Shown piece by piece: positions 24,248 through 33,789 of a stretch of 47,403 nt of DNA. A program made the position numbers and the translations under genes. Origin of the DNA: Verrucomicrobiota bacterium (GTDB taxonomy: Bacteria > Verrucomicrobiota > Verrucomicrobiia > Limisphaerales > UBA9464); the NCBI GenBank assembly GCA_025363585.1, contig JANYDN010000123.1:1-47403 (forward strand), in the 5' to 3' direction. Position 1 is the stretch's first letter; each line of letters starts with the position of its first letter. The notes under the pieces were generated by a model, which saw only the letters and a list, made by a program, of their open reading frames with translations, did no database searches and was not told the DNA's origin.

Positions 24248-25864
24248 CTACGGCGATTGCCGCACGCGATAGAAACGCGGGCCATCCGTCGGGTTCGGAT
24301 CGGTGAAGTCGACGCTCGCGCCATAGTTCACGATCGTTCCCAAAGAGGTCCAACCCGCGGGCCCGAGCGTCGGGTCACCGGACGCGAGCACCTCGAACAC
24401 GCCCGGATCGCCGTCGATCGCGAACTTCGGTTTTCCGTCGACGAACCGCGGCGAATGCACCGTGGGCGGGGTCAGGATGTCCAACCGCACGTTGTCGAGA
24501 TCCCAGTAACCGCCCTGGATGTCGAAGCCGACCTTCGACGCGATCTGGATTCCGACGTGTTTGCCCGCCCACGCGTCGCCGGCCTGGACGACCGGCGCGC
24601 TGGCGCGGACGTCGATGAAATGCGTGGTCGTCGGGAAACCCGCGGCCGTGTTGGTGACCGTCGTCGCGGCCACCGTGACGGGTTTGCCGTCGGCACCGCT
24701 GTAGTAAAGGCTGATCTCGAGCGGCACGCCTTCCTTCATCCCGCCGCCACCGCCGATCGCGCCGACCGCGAGCGAGTAGGCTTTGCCCGGTTGGAACACG
24801 ACGTCGAACGCGTGCGGCGTGCCGGAATCGTAGTCCTGGAAAATCGCGGCGTCGGGCAACGCGAAGAGGAAGGCCGCCTGGCTGCCGTCGATGTTGTCGA
24901 TGTGGCTCGCGCTGCCGTTGGTCGTGTTCAGGAATTGGCCGAACAACTGGACCCACGGGAACCCGCCGCCGCCTTGGTACCAAGCCGGCTCGGGCGCCTT
25001 CACCCAGTAATCCATGCGCGGATCCGCGAAGGCAGTCTCCGGCGACTCGAACGACGGGTTCGGCACCACGCTCGAGGTCAACCGCACCTGGTCGATGTCC
25101 CAGTACCCGCCCTTCAAGTCGAAGCCGACCGTCGACGCGAGGCGGATCCCGATGTGTTGGTTCGCCCAGGCATCGGTCGGCTGCACGATGGGAAGGCGGG
25201 TTTGGAAGTCGACGAAATGGGTGTTGGTCGGGAACAGCGCCTTCGAGTTGGTCACCGTCGAGGACGACACCACGACGGGTTTGCCGTCGCCGTCGCGGTA
25301 ATAGAGGCTGAGCTCGAAGGTCGCGCCTTCGAGCATCCCGCCGCCGCTTCCCAGAACGCCGACCGTCAACGCGTAGGATTTGCCGGGCTCGAACCGCGCG
25401 GCGAACTCATGACCCGGAGTCACGTGCGAAAAGTCGACCGAATCGTAGTCCTGGAAAACGGCGACTTCCGGCAACGCGAACAGGAAGATCGCCTGGCTGC
25501 CTTCCATGTTGTCGATGTGATCGGCGCTGCCGTTGGTCGTGTTCAGGAACTGCCCGACGAGTTGGTCCCACGGGAATCCGCCGCCGCCTTGGTACCACGC
25601 CGGTTCCGCCGCCTTCTGCCACGCATCGGTCCGCGGATCCGCGAAGGGCGTCGCCGGCGACTCGAACGAGGCGTTGGGCAACGGAATCGTCGCGCCGCGC
25701 GCGGTCAATCCGGTCCATGAGACCGCGGCCATCAGCAGCATCCCCAGCCATCCCGGCCGGACGGCCCCGAATACCGGGGACGGGTGGAATGGCGACGCCG
25801 CGACGGCGACGTCACTGGCATTGCGAAAAAGCGGTGAAGGAACTTCGGGACTGCGATGGCTCAT
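24248..25864 (-). CDS. Secreted protein with two tandem ~205-residue repeats
   Basis: 538 residues. The ATG at 25864 is used; an in-frame ATG at 25741 just before the hydrophobic stretch MLLMAAVSWTG is an alternative. The body has two near-identical domains at about 63-267 and 268-463. Each runs from N-(A/P)-S-F-E-S-P and AEPAWYQGGGGFPW through QFLNTTNGSA.HIDN..GSQA.FLFALP..A.FQDYDS to GFD..GGYWD.D.VRL. They look like beta-sandwich (carbohydrate-binding-like) domains, possibly of the HpiC1/DUF642-like type; I am not sure. The C-terminal ~75 residues end in DGPRFYRV, a tail that recurs in the giant CotH protein and is common on secreted verrucomicrobial proteins. First gene of the five-gene operon. 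Confidence 0.7.
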   Translation of the reverse strand: MSHRSPEVPSPLFRNASDVAVAASPFHPSPVFGAVRPGWLGMLLMAAVSWTGLTARGATIPLPNASFESPATPFADPRTDAWQKAAEPAWYQGGGGFPWDQLVGQFLNTTNGSADHIDNMEGSQAIFLFALPEVAVFQDYDSVDFSHVTPGHEFAARFEPGKSYALTVGVLGSGGGMLEGATFELSLYYRDGDGKPVVVSSSTVTNSKALFPTNTHFVDFQTRLPIVQPTDAWANQHIGIRLASTVGFDLKGGYWDIDQVRLTSSVVPNPSFESPETAFADPRMDYWVKAPEPAWYQGGGGFPWVQLFGQFLNTTNGSASHIDNIDGSQAAFLFALPDAAIFQDYDSGTPHAFDVVFQPGKAYSLAVGAIGGGGGMKEGVPLEISLYYSGADGKPVTVAATTVTNTAAGFPTTTHFIDVRASAPVVQAGDAWAGKHVGIQIASKVGFDIQGGYWDLDNVRLDILTPPTVHSPRFVDGKPKFAIDGDPGVFEVLASGDPTLGPAGWTSLGTIVNYGASVDFTDPNPTDGPRFYRVRQSP

Positions 25865-25893
25865 GATGGATTCGTTGCGGATTGGCGCCGTTT

Positions 25894-25913
25894 ATATGCA
25901 TGACGGTGCATAT
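25894..25913. promoter_or_regulatory. Possible operator in a divergent promoter region
   Basis: A perfect 7-bp inverted repeat ATATGCA-N6-TGCATAT lies in an AT-rich island, 30 bp upstream of the minus-strand operon start (25864) and 118 bp before the permease start (26031). On the minus strand it overlaps a TATAAA that could be a -10 box, but no good -35 box is visible. The rest of the 166-bp gap shows nothing else. Confidence 0.4.
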
Positions 25914-26030
25914 TAGGTTCCCGGCCGGCAACCATTATGTCGCGGCCATTTTGCCCGCGCCGGGGGACGATCGGCCGACGACTGTACGCTCGCGCCCGCC
26001 GCCCCCGGTCTGGCAGCGTGCCGCGGCCGC

Positions 26031-27596
26031 ATGATGCTCCTCCCGGTCGCCCACCGCGAACTGCTCGCCGCCGCACGACGGCCCGCGACCCATCGCGTCC
26101 GGATCGGGTCCGCGCTCCTCGCCTCGGTGCTTGCCCTCGTGGTCCTGGTGTTCATCGGGATCTCGGGCGCGGGCCGCCAAAGCGGGCAATTCCTTTTCGC
26201 CGCCCTCTGGTGGGGCGTCCAGTGGTTCGCCATCCTTGCCGGCACCTTCCTCACCGCCGACGCCATCAGCGAGGAACGGCGCGACGGAACGCTCGGGCTC
26301 CTGTTCCTCACCGACATCGGCGGATTCGAACTCGTCGTCGGTAAATTCGTCGCGGCCGGCCTCAACGCGGCCTACGGCATGGCCACGGCGTTTCCCATCA
26401 TGGCCACCGCGTGGTTCCTCGGCGGAGTCACCAACGGCGAGTTCTGGCGCGCGCTCCTCGTCTCGCTCAACACCCTCTTCGTCTCGCTCGCGCTCGGCCT
26501 GTGCGTGTCCGCCGTTTCCCGCCGACAAAACCGGGCGGTCGGGGCAACCGTCGCCATCCAACTCTTCCTCCAGATCGCGCTTCCCCTGATCGCCGCCGGA
26601 GGACAAAAACTCCAGTCGATGGGGCGCCTCCCCGTCGCGTGGCCGCTCGACGCCATCGATTGGATCTCGCCCGCCGGCGTCGCGCTGCGGTCGATCGACT
26701 CGACCTTTACGCGCGCGCCGGGCGACTTCTGGAGCGCCTTGGGCGCCAGCCACGCGCTCGGATGGTTCCTGTTGGGCGCCGCCGGATTCATCGCGGCCCA
26801 CGGTTGGCGCGAAACCGGTGCTCCCGAAGGCAACGGCGTCCTCGCGCGGTTGTCCGGCCAGTTCGAACGGATGACCCGCACGCGGTGGACCGCGGAGAAG
26901 ATTGATCGCAATCCCCTCGCGGCGTTGTTCGGACGCGGACGCGCGTCGGCGTGGATGGCGTGGGGCCTCGCCGGGATCAGCACGGTCGGGGCCGCCGTCG
27001 AGCTAGTGTCAGGGGCCATGTCCGGGTGGAACGCGACCGGCATCGTAGGATCGGTTAGTGGGACCCTCGGTTTCTTTTCATTCACGGCCTTCCGCGGGTT
27101 GGTCGCATGGGAATCGACGATGTTCTTCGGCGAGGCCCGGCGCACCGGCGCGCTCGATCTCGCGCTGACAACGCCGCTCACCGACGCCGAAATCCGTTCC
27201 GCACAGGTCCGCCACCTGAACTCGATGTTCCTCCTGCCGATGATCGTCCTCGTGACGACAGACATCGCGGGCGGGATCGGCGGAGGCTTGTTCCCGTTCT
27301 CCATTCTCCTCTCGGGCGGTTTGTTCCTCCAATTCGGGGCGATGGTTTTCCTCGGCGCGTGGCTTTCGCTCACCGAACGACGCCCCTTGGTGGCGACGGC
27401 CAAGACCCTGGTTTTCGCCGGTCTGTTGCCGGCGTTGCTGAGCAACTGTTGCATCGGACTGGTCATTGCCCCCTTGGTCGGCGCTTGGGCCAACGGCAAA
27501 CTGCGGATGCCGTTGCGGGAAGTCCTGGCGGGCGTCCGCGCGCCGTGGCAGCTCGCGCGAAGCGGCGAGTGGGTCGCCCGCTCGCACCAAGGGTAA
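26031..27596 (+). CDS. ABC-2 type transporter permease
   Basis: 521 residues; a second ATG one codon on (26034) is an equally possible start. It begins PVAHRELLAAARRPATHRVRIGSALLAS, followed by about 12 hydrophobic segments and the diagnostic cytoplasmic loop TADAISEERRDGTLGLLFLTDIGG, which marks ABC-2 type permeases. A related loop in the second half, EARRTGALDLALTTPLTDAEI, shows that two permease halves are fused. No ATPase subunit lies beside it, so the partner must be encoded elsewhere. The substrate is unknown; such permeases are common as unlinked genes in this phylum. Convergent with the giant gene (63-bp gap). Confidence 0.8.
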   Translation: MMLLPVAHRELLAAARRPATHRVRIGSALLASVLALVVLVFIGISGAGRQSGQFLFAALWWGVQWFAILAGTFLTADAISEERRDGTLGLLFLTDIGGFELVVGKFVAAGLNAAYGMATAFPIMATAWFLGGVTNGEFWRALLVSLNTLFVSLALGLCVSAVSRRQNRAVGATVAIQLFLQIALPLIAAGGQKLQSMGRLPVAWPLDAIDWISPAGVALRSIDSTFTRAPGDFWSALGASHALGWFLLGAAGFIAAHGWRETGAPEGNGVLARLSGQFERMTRTRWTAEKIDRNPLAALFGRGRASAWMAWGLAGISTVGAAVELVSGAMSGWNATGIVGSVSGTLGFFSFTAFRGLVAWESTMFFGEARRTGALDLALTTPLTDAEIRSAQVRHLNSMFLLPMIVLVTTDIAGGIGGGLFPFSILLSGGLFLQFGAMVFLGAWLSLTERRPLVATAKTLVFAGLLPALLSNCCIGLVIAPLVGAWANGKLRMPLREVLAGVRAPWQLARSGEWVARSHQG

Positions 27597-27659
27597 CAAC
27601 AGACGCCGGCACCCACGATCCACCGCGTCACCGCGTCGGCCACGGGGCCAGCGAACCGA

Positions 27660-30600
27660 TCAGGGCGCCAACTGCAGCACCTGGTAGAAACGTTGCGAAT
27701 CCGCGGCCGCGTCAGGCAACTCGACCGACCGCGCGGCGCCTGACGGCACGTCGGCCAGCTTCTGCCAACTGCCCGCCACCAAATCGGTCCGATACCTAAT
27801 TTGGTAAGCGGTCCCCGCCGCGGCCTCGAAGCGCAACGTCACCGGGTTGCCCGCGACCGCACCTAGCACGGGCGCCGCGACATCGGCCGGTTGGACGTGG
27901 ACCGTCACCGTGTCCGACGCCGACAATTGCCCGTCGTTGACGGCGAATTTCAAAACGTAGTCGCCCGCGGCGGCGAACGACGCCGTCGACGCCGGTGATG
28001 CCGGATTGCCGAAGGTCACGTTCCCGGGACCCGTCTGTTTCGTCCACTGGAACACCGGCACGCCCGGCACCACCGGCAACCCATCGTCCGTGAACTTCCC
28101 GCGCAACGCCGCCGTCGCCGGAAGCTTCACCGTCGCGTCCGGACCGGCGTCCGAAGTCGGAGACGCGTTCGATCCCGAGAAAGCGCCCGTCAATTGCACG
28201 TCGAGCCCGAGATCCGAGCTTCCCGGATTCGCCTGGTGCAACTCGATCGCCATCACGTTCGCGCCCGCCACCAGCAGCGACGCGGGCACCGCCCCCGCCA
28301 CAGGCGTTTGCTCGTCCGTCCCGCCGATCGCGCTGCTCGCCCACGTGTCGAACGTCGCGTCGCCGTCGGGCATGTTGGACCGGAACGCCTCCACGCCGTT
28401 GAGCCACACGATCACGCCGTCGTCGCGCACCACTTGGAGATCGAGATCCGAGGTCGGTTGCGCGCCCGCGAGGTTGAATCCAAGCCGGAAATAAAGGGTC
28501 GGGTAACGCGCGTTCGCAGGCCCGCCATCGACCGTCGTCACCTCGCCGTCGCCACCGAACCCGAGCCGTGCCGGCCCGCTTTTCCATTTCGAATCGTCGA
28601 ATCCCGGCGCGCGCCACGCCGTGCCCGCGTCCACGCCGCCATCGAGGTATTTCCAACTGCCGCCGAACGCCACGATCGTCCCGGAAATCCCGGGACGCGT
28701 GACCGTGAACTGCACGTCGTCGCTCGTCTCCCGTTCGCCGTCCGACGACGTCAGGCGCAGCACATAGATTCCCTGTCCGGGAAGCTCCACGTGGGCGGTG
28801 GCCAACGTCGGCACATCGAAGACCGCACCCGGCGGTCCCGAAACCTGGCTCCAACGCGACGAAAGCGCCGACGGCGGATCCGGCAACCCGTCGTCCGTCG
28901 CCGACCCGGCGAGCGCGACCGACAGCGGGAACGACGACGACGACAACTCGCGGTCGGGCCCCGCGTCCACCCGAGGCGGGCGGTTCGCGGCGCCGACGAA
29001 TCCAGGGGAAGGACCACCCGGAGCGGCACGCCACGACGCGGGATCGTTGCCCCATCCGAGGGGCGCGCGGCGCTCGATCGATCCCCCGGCGCCGGCGGCC
29101 TCCGCCGGCCACGGCGGTTGGTCGTTGTACCGCACCGCGTCGACGAAGAGATAGGGAACCACGATGGACACCGTCCCGTCCTGGTTGGTGACGGAGTCCG
29201 GGGAATCGGGCCGCTGCAATTCGACGCGCTCGCCGTTCCGCTGGAGTTGTCCACTCGGCGCGGAGAACACCGCGACCTCGGCGGGGATCCCGTACTGCGA
29301 GCGGAACTGCGACGCCGCAGCCGGCGTCACCAACACGAGTCCGCCGGCGTGCAGGACCACGCCCTGGGGAAACGCGAAATCAAGACCCGCCAACCGCCAG
29401 GTGTTCATCGGGAACGCCGCGTCGTACAACGGCACGTCGTGGTCCGTGACGTTGCGGACCTCCACGAACGCCGCGTCGCCCGCGAGCGGCGCGTACAGGA
29501 TCTCGTTCAGCACCACGGGACCGAGCGCCGGCCCCGAGTTCACCGAGCCCAGCGTCGCGACGGACTGCGGCGCGAACTCCACCAACCCGACCGAGTTCGT
29601 GTGCCGGCCGAACGTCACGCCGCGCGCCGACGCCTCGAAACCCGTTCCCTCCGAAAAGCCGGTCAGGTCACCCACGGCATTCGCGCTGTAGATGAAAACC
29701 GCGTCGCCCCTCGAACCCAGCCGGAACGCGTTCGTGCCGAGCGTGGCGTCGCCGAACTTCGACGAGTCCACCACGAGATACCCGCCGCCCGCGATTTTCG
29801 TGCCCGCCGAAAACCTATACTTCTTGGGCACCTGCCGGTCGTCGGTGAGATACCATCCGCCGATGTCCGCGGGGTCCGCGCCGGGATTATATAATTCCAC
29901 CGCGTCCAGCGCGGGAAGCACCGCATGGCTCAGGATTTCGTTCACCTCCACCATCGGGATCCCGTCGGCGACGTCGTCCGTGCCAGGCGACCCATAGGCC
30001 ACCGAGCTCGCGCGCCAGTTTTCCGCAGACGCGGGATCGGGATTGTGGTTCGGGTCGCGCGGGACCAGCGAGAATCCGAGCCCGTCGGGCGTCCCGGGCC
30101 ACGGCGCCTTGTTGTCGTAGGCGAAATCGAGGATCACCGTGCCGTCCGGACCCGCGAGTGCCAGCGATTCGCCGCCGTTGTCCAGACTACCCGTATAGAC
30201 CCCGGACAACGCGCGGCCCGGATACCGGTGGACGAACGCGTCGCGATTCGCGGCGAGCACGAGGAATTGCCCCGCCGCCAGCTCCGTGCCGAGCGGGAAC
30301 GGATAGGTGATCCCCTTCGTGAAATGCACCCCGGACAAATCGATCGCCACCAGACCCGTGTTCTTCAGCTCGATGAATTCGAAATCCTCGCGACCGAATC
30401 CCGACTGCGGGTCGGGCGCCGGGTGATATAGGATCTCCGTCACCTGCAGCGGGTGGAAATCCTGCGCGACGAAGAACCGCGCCTCGACGATCCCGCTCCA
30501 CTCGTTGGTCGTGGCCGTCGCATGCGAGCGGGCGCGCAGCGTCACGGGCCCGTTGATGGTCACCGTCGCCGCGTTCGCGTGCGCGTTCGGATTCTCCGCG

Positions 30601-32900
30601 CCGCCGATCAACCGCGGGTCGGTTCCGTCGAGCGTGTACAGCACCGCGGCGTTGGCCGGGCCGGAAATCGAGACCTGCGTGCCGGCCGGCACCACGCCGC
30701 CGAACTTGCTGAACGAAGGCGCCACCGTCTTCGGGAACAACGAGCGGTTCCTCATTTGGTTCAACACCACCGTCGACCGCTGGTTCATGTAGCTTCCCAT
30801 GATCGACTTCACCGCGGGCAACCAATCCCCGTCGCGGGTCCGCGGCGTCGACACCTTGGAATCGCCCCAGCGCGCGGACTCGGCGACCACCGGGAGCTGG
30901 AGTTGGTTGGTGCGAACGGCGAACCGCGCCTGCGCCGACGCGGGCGTGAACACGCCGCCGTTGAAGAAATGTTTCTGGACGTGGTCGGCGATGAGGATCT
31001 TGAACTCCGGGCTCAGCCACAGCTTCTGCCAGAGATACTGCGGACTCGACGTCGACACCGAGTTGTTCCCCGCGGGGAACGGGCCGAACCGGTCCTGGTT
31101 CACGTCGAGCAACGTGTGCTCGGCGTCGTGCGAGATGAAACGGAACCCGCCGTGCAACCCGGTCCGGTCGCGGAGGCCGTACCAATTGTTCGGGTTGGTG
31201 TTGCCGATGAAGTTCGAGATCGGCGCGTCCAGGTTGCCGCCGTACTCGATCACCATCATGTAGTCGATGAGGTTGTCGGCATCGAGCAGGTTCTCGTAGG
31301 CCGGATTGGGCGTTCCGTCGGGATTCAATCCCTGCACCCGGTAATACACCGTGTCGCCGGTCGCCGCGGTCGCCGCGCGGACCAGATTGTACAACCGCGT
31401 CCACGCCCCCATGTCGCCGTCCGTCGCGTTCAGCGTGTAGGGGCCGGCCTCGACCTTGATGACGTCGTAGTTTTCCTTCACCCCGCCGAAATAGGTCGCG
31501 CCGTAACTCGCCTCGGGCCGTTCGGCGCTGTTGTAGATGCCCCAATAGATGCCGTTTATATAAAGGTGGTAGTAATTGCCGCGCTCGCCCTGGCTGCCGG
31601 TCGCCAATTGGGAGTCCCGCGAGAACACGTCGCGTATGAACACCCCGCGGCTGTCGCCCTCGAAACTCCACGAGTAGTTCTGGAACGTCCGCAGGTCGAG
31701 CGCGTCGAATTCGTCCGTGCCCCCCGCGTGCAGCGGGAATTTCAACTTCGCCACGCCGTATTCCTCCCGGAAGAAAAACCGGAACGCGTGCTTCGGGTTC
31801 CCCGTGTTGCGACTATAACCCCCGCGGATCCGGATCCCGCAGTCGGCCTGGAATCCCTTCCTGCCGTCCGGGAAGATCAATTCCAACGAGCACGGCCGCT
31901 CCCACGCGCGACCGTCCTGCGCCGCGTTCGCGTAGATGCCCAGGTTGCGATCCCACAGGTTCGACACCGCCGTCACCACCGAGAAGGTCGGCAGCGCCTT
32001 CAATGCGGGCACGATCTGGTCCTTGTACGCCGCGCCGTTCACGATCCGCTGGTCCATCCCGTAGTTCACGGTCTGCGGCAGGCTCCCCGGCGACGGCCAT
32101 TCGGGCCACGGCGCCACGCCGTTCGTCTGCTGGCGGATCACGTCCGACAGGAACAAATAGCTATGGGTGTCGACGTTCGACGGCTGGAACCCGTCCTTGA
32201 AGGCCGCCGCGCGGACCACCACCGACGCCGCGATCGGGATCGCCCCCGTATAAGTCGCCCCGAACGCCAGGGTCGGCGGGGCGCCGTTCGTCGTGTAGCG
32301 GATCACCGAACCCACCGTGTCGCAGGTGATCGAGAGCGCGAACGGGGCCTCGTAGAGCCCGCGGTCGTGGTCGAACTTGGTGTCCGCCACGAAGTCGCCC
32401 ACCCCGCCGGTGTTCGCCGTGCCCGGGGACGGCGGCGTGAAAAAGTAGGGCTTGCCCGCCCGGATGCCGTACGACACGTCCGCCTTCTGCGGCGGGTACG
32501 CCGGCGCGAATTCCGTCGTGGCCACGTCCGACTCGGGCGCGAACAATCCCAGGTATTCGCCGGACGCCGACAACGAGAAGCTCGTGTGGAGCGGGACGGC
32601 GGGGTTGGTCCGGTTCTTCCCGGAAGCCCAGACGACCAGATAGGCGCCCGGATTGAGCGTCATGGGCGGGAACACCCACTTCCGCGGCACGTCCGGCTCG
32701 TCGGTCAACGTCCAGCCCCCGAGGTTCACCGTGGTCGGTCCGGAATTCGACAGCTCGATCCAATCCGAATGATCGGCGTCCGAATCGGTGATTCCCTTGG
32801 AATTGTTGGCCAAAAACTCCGTGATCACGACCTGCGCGCGGCCGACGACCGGCAGGCCCACGAGGAACACGAACAGCAACAGACGACGCAATGACTTCAT
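27660..32900 (-). CDS. Giant secreted lamin-tail/CotH protein
   Basis: 1746 residues. The ATG at 32900 gives a signal peptide (MKSLRRLLLFVFLVGLPVVGRAQ) cut before VVITEFLANN. Domains in order (approximate residues): lamin-tail domain (23-165, WIELSNSG..GGWTLTDE), chitobiase-like strand module (185-255, VIRYTTNGAPPT), CotH-kinase domain (260-720, GIRIRGGYSRN, YINGIYWGIYNSAERPE, FRFISHDAEHTLLD), second strand module (VLYTLDGTDPR), two or three further lamin-tail domains (VTEILYHPAPD, VNEILSHAV, VLNEILYAP), a PKD/REJ-like repeat (DAGPDRELSSSS), a galactose-binding-like jelly roll, another PKD-like repeat (SDAGPDATVKLP) and a C-terminal RFYQV tail. It is probably cell-surface or extracellular; CotH may phosphorylate exported targets. 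One of the largest proteins in this DNA. Confidence 0.88.
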   Translation of the reverse strand: MKSLRRLLLFVFLVGLPVVGRAQVVITEFLANNSKGITDSDADHSDWIELSNSGPTTVNLGGWTLTDEPDVPRKWVFPPMTLNPGAYLVVWASGKNRTNPAVPLHTSFSLSASGEYLGLFAPESDVATTEFAPAYPPQKADVSYGIRAGKPYFFTPPSPGTANTGGVGDFVADTKFDHDRGLYEAPFALSITCDTVGSVIRYTTNGAPPTLAFGATYTGAIPIAASVVVRAAAFKDGFQPSNVDTHSYLFLSDVIRQQTNGVAPWPEWPSPGSLPQTVNYGMDQRIVNGAAYKDQIVPALKALPTFSVVTAVSNLWDRNLGIYANAAQDGRAWERPCSLELIFPDGRKGFQADCGIRIRGGYSRNTGNPKHAFRFFFREEYGVAKLKFPLHAGGTDEFDALDLRTFQNYSWSFEGDSRGVFIRDVFSRDSQLATGSQGERGNYYHLYINGIYWGIYNSAERPEASYGATYFGGVKENYDVIKVEAGPYTLNATDGDMGAWTRLYNLVRAATAATGDTVYYRVQGLNPDGTPNPAYENLLDADNLIDYMMVIEYGGNLDAPISNFIGNTNPNNWYGLRDRTGLHGGFRFISHDAEHTLLDVNQDRFGPFPAGNNSVSTSSPQYLWQKLWLSPEFKILIADHVQKHFFNGGVFTPASAQARFAVRTNQLQLPVVAESARWGDSKVSTPRTRDGDWLPAVKSIMGSYMNQRSTVVLNQMRNRSLFPKTVAPSFSKFGGVVPAGTQVSISGPANAAVLYTLDGTDPRLIGGAENPNAHANAATVTINGPVTLRARSHATATTNEWSGIVEARFFVAQDFHPLQVTEILYHPAPDPQSGFGREDFEFIELKNTGLVAIDLSGVHFTKGITYPFPLGTELAAGQFLVLAANRDAFVHRYPGRALSGVYTGSLDNGGESLALAGPDGTVILDFAYDNKAPWPGTPDGLGFSLVPRDPNHNPDPASAENWRASSVAYGSPGTDDVADGIPMVEVNEILSHAVLPALDAVELYNPGADPADIGGWYLTDDRQVPKKYRFSAGTKIAGGGYLVVDSSKFGDATLGTNAFRLGSRGDAVFIYSANAVGDLTGFSEGTGFEASARGVTFGRHTNSVGLVEFAPQSVATLGSVNSGPALGPVVLNEILYAPLAGDAAFVEVRNVTDHDVPLYDAAFPMNTWRLAGLDFAFPQGVVLHAGGLVLVTPAAASQFRSQYGIPAEVAVFSAPSGQLQRNGERVELQRPDSPDSVTNQDGTVSIVVPYLFVDAVRYNDQPPWPAEAAGAGGSIERRAPLGWGNDPASWRAAPGGPSPGFVGAANRPPRVDAGPDRELSSSSFPLSVALAGSATDDGLPDPPSALSSRWSQVSGPPGAVFDVPTLATAHVELPGQGIYVLRLTSSDGERETSDDVQFTVTRPGISGTIVAFGGSWKYLDGGVDAGTAWRAPGFDDSKWKSGPARLGFGGDGEVTTVDGGPANARYPTLYFRLGFNLAGAQPTSDLDLQVVRDDGVIVWLNGVEAFRSNMPDGDATFDTWASSAIGGTDEQTPVAGAVPASLLVAGANVMAIELHQANPGSSDLGLDVQLTGAFSGSNASPTSDAGPDATVKLPATAALRGKFTDDGLPVVPGVPVFQWTKQTGPGNVTFGNPASPASTASFAAAGDYVLKFAVNDGQLSASDTVTVHVQPADVAAPVLGAVAGNPVTLRFEAAAGTAYQIRYRTDLVAGSWQKLADVPSGAARSVELPDAAADSQRFYQVLQLAP

Positions 32901-32949
32901 TTCGAGAGGGTGGAAACCGGGGGAATTGAGCAGATCCCGCACCGGAAAG

Positions 32950-33140
32950 CAGGTGGAAGTGGTCAGTCGTCAGTCGTCAGTCGTCAGTGGTCGGTGGTCA
33001 GTGATCGGTGGTCAGTGATCGGTATTCAGTCTTGCCCAAGTCCGGGGTAGGTTTCTGGAACACGGCGCACGTCGGGCGCATCGATGCGTTCCGCAACGGT
33101 CACCGAGCACTGACCACTGAAAACTGATCACTGAAGACCG
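32950..33140. repeat. Short-period GTCAGTGATC repeat with inverted arms
   Basis: Left block 32960-33030 is built of 7- to 10-nt units (GTCAGTC, GGTCAGTGATCGGT). A right block at 33101-33136 (CACCGAGCACTGACCACTGA, CTGATCACTGAAG) is roughly its reverse complement. It fills the 252-bp gap between the giant gene and the YaeQ-like gene. No gene is present; both promoters must lie here. Confidence 0.7.
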
Positions 33141-33152
33141 CTTCCTCCCCCA

Positions 33153-33701
33153 GTGGCCAACAAGTACACCTTCCAGCTCACCAGCGACGACCGCCGCCGC
33201 CCTTTCCCGCACAAGATCATCGTGGGACAGGGCGTCAACGAATCGGTGCGGCACGTCGCGCTCAAGTTTCTCGGCTGGGTCCTCTTCTACCGCGACCGAC
33301 TCCAGATCGAGACCGACGTCCAGAACGACTCCATCCCGTTCGTGCCCGACCTCGTCGAGATCGGCTACGACATGCGGCCGCTCCTGTGGGTCGAGTGCGG
33401 GGATTGCACCACGTCGAAGCTGCACAAGATCGCGGTGAAATGCCCGGAGGCGGAAATCTGGGCGCTCAAGCGCTCGGCGCCCGAGGCGGAGGCACTGTTG
33501 CAATCGATGGAGAAGGACGAGCTGCGGCGCGGGCGCTACGGGATCGTCGCGTTCGATCCGGAGATGTTCGCGGAAGTGTGCGGACTCATCACCGAACGCA
33601 ACACGTTCCATTGGTTCCGCGGCGCCTTCGATCCGGCCCAAATGCAATTCGAACTCAACGGCCTGTGGTTCGATTCCCCGTTCACGGTGTACCGGTATTA
33701 G
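33153..33701 (+). CDS. YaeQ-family protein
   Basis: 182 residues from the GTG at 33153, just after the short-period repeat. The pattern VNESVRHVALKFLGWVLFYRDRLQIE...FVPDLVEIGY..PLLWVECGDCTTSKLHKIAVKCPEAEIWAL lines up with the YaeQ fold (a PD-(D/E)XK nuclease-like family), including D and E-x-G positions that correspond to the nuclease-like core. E. coli YaeQ was linked to suppression of rfaH defects; the molecular function is not known. It is a single gene: a large repeat array follows it. Confidence 0.65.
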   Translation: MANKYTFQLTSDDRRRPFPHKIIVGQGVNESVRHVALKFLGWVLFYRDRLQIETDVQNDSIPFVPDLVEIGYDMRPLLWVECGDCTTSKLHKIAVKCPEAEIWALKRSAPEAEALLQSMEKDELRRGRYGIVAFDPEMFAEVCGLITERNTFHWFRGAFDPAQMQFELNGLWFDSPFTVYRY

Positions 33702-33789
33702 ATGTGTCTCCACGCCTGGACCCGGATTCGAATTCCGCGATGGGTTGCGCGAGTTGATCCCATTCTTCCCCACTCGGTACTTCGCGGCG

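Noticed and set aside
26031-27596. Complete ABC transporter locus
   Set aside because: Only a permease is present; no ATP-binding subunit is encoded next to it.
30453-32894. 813-codon plus-strand frame
   Set aside because: Antisense shadow of the giant LTD/CotH gene.
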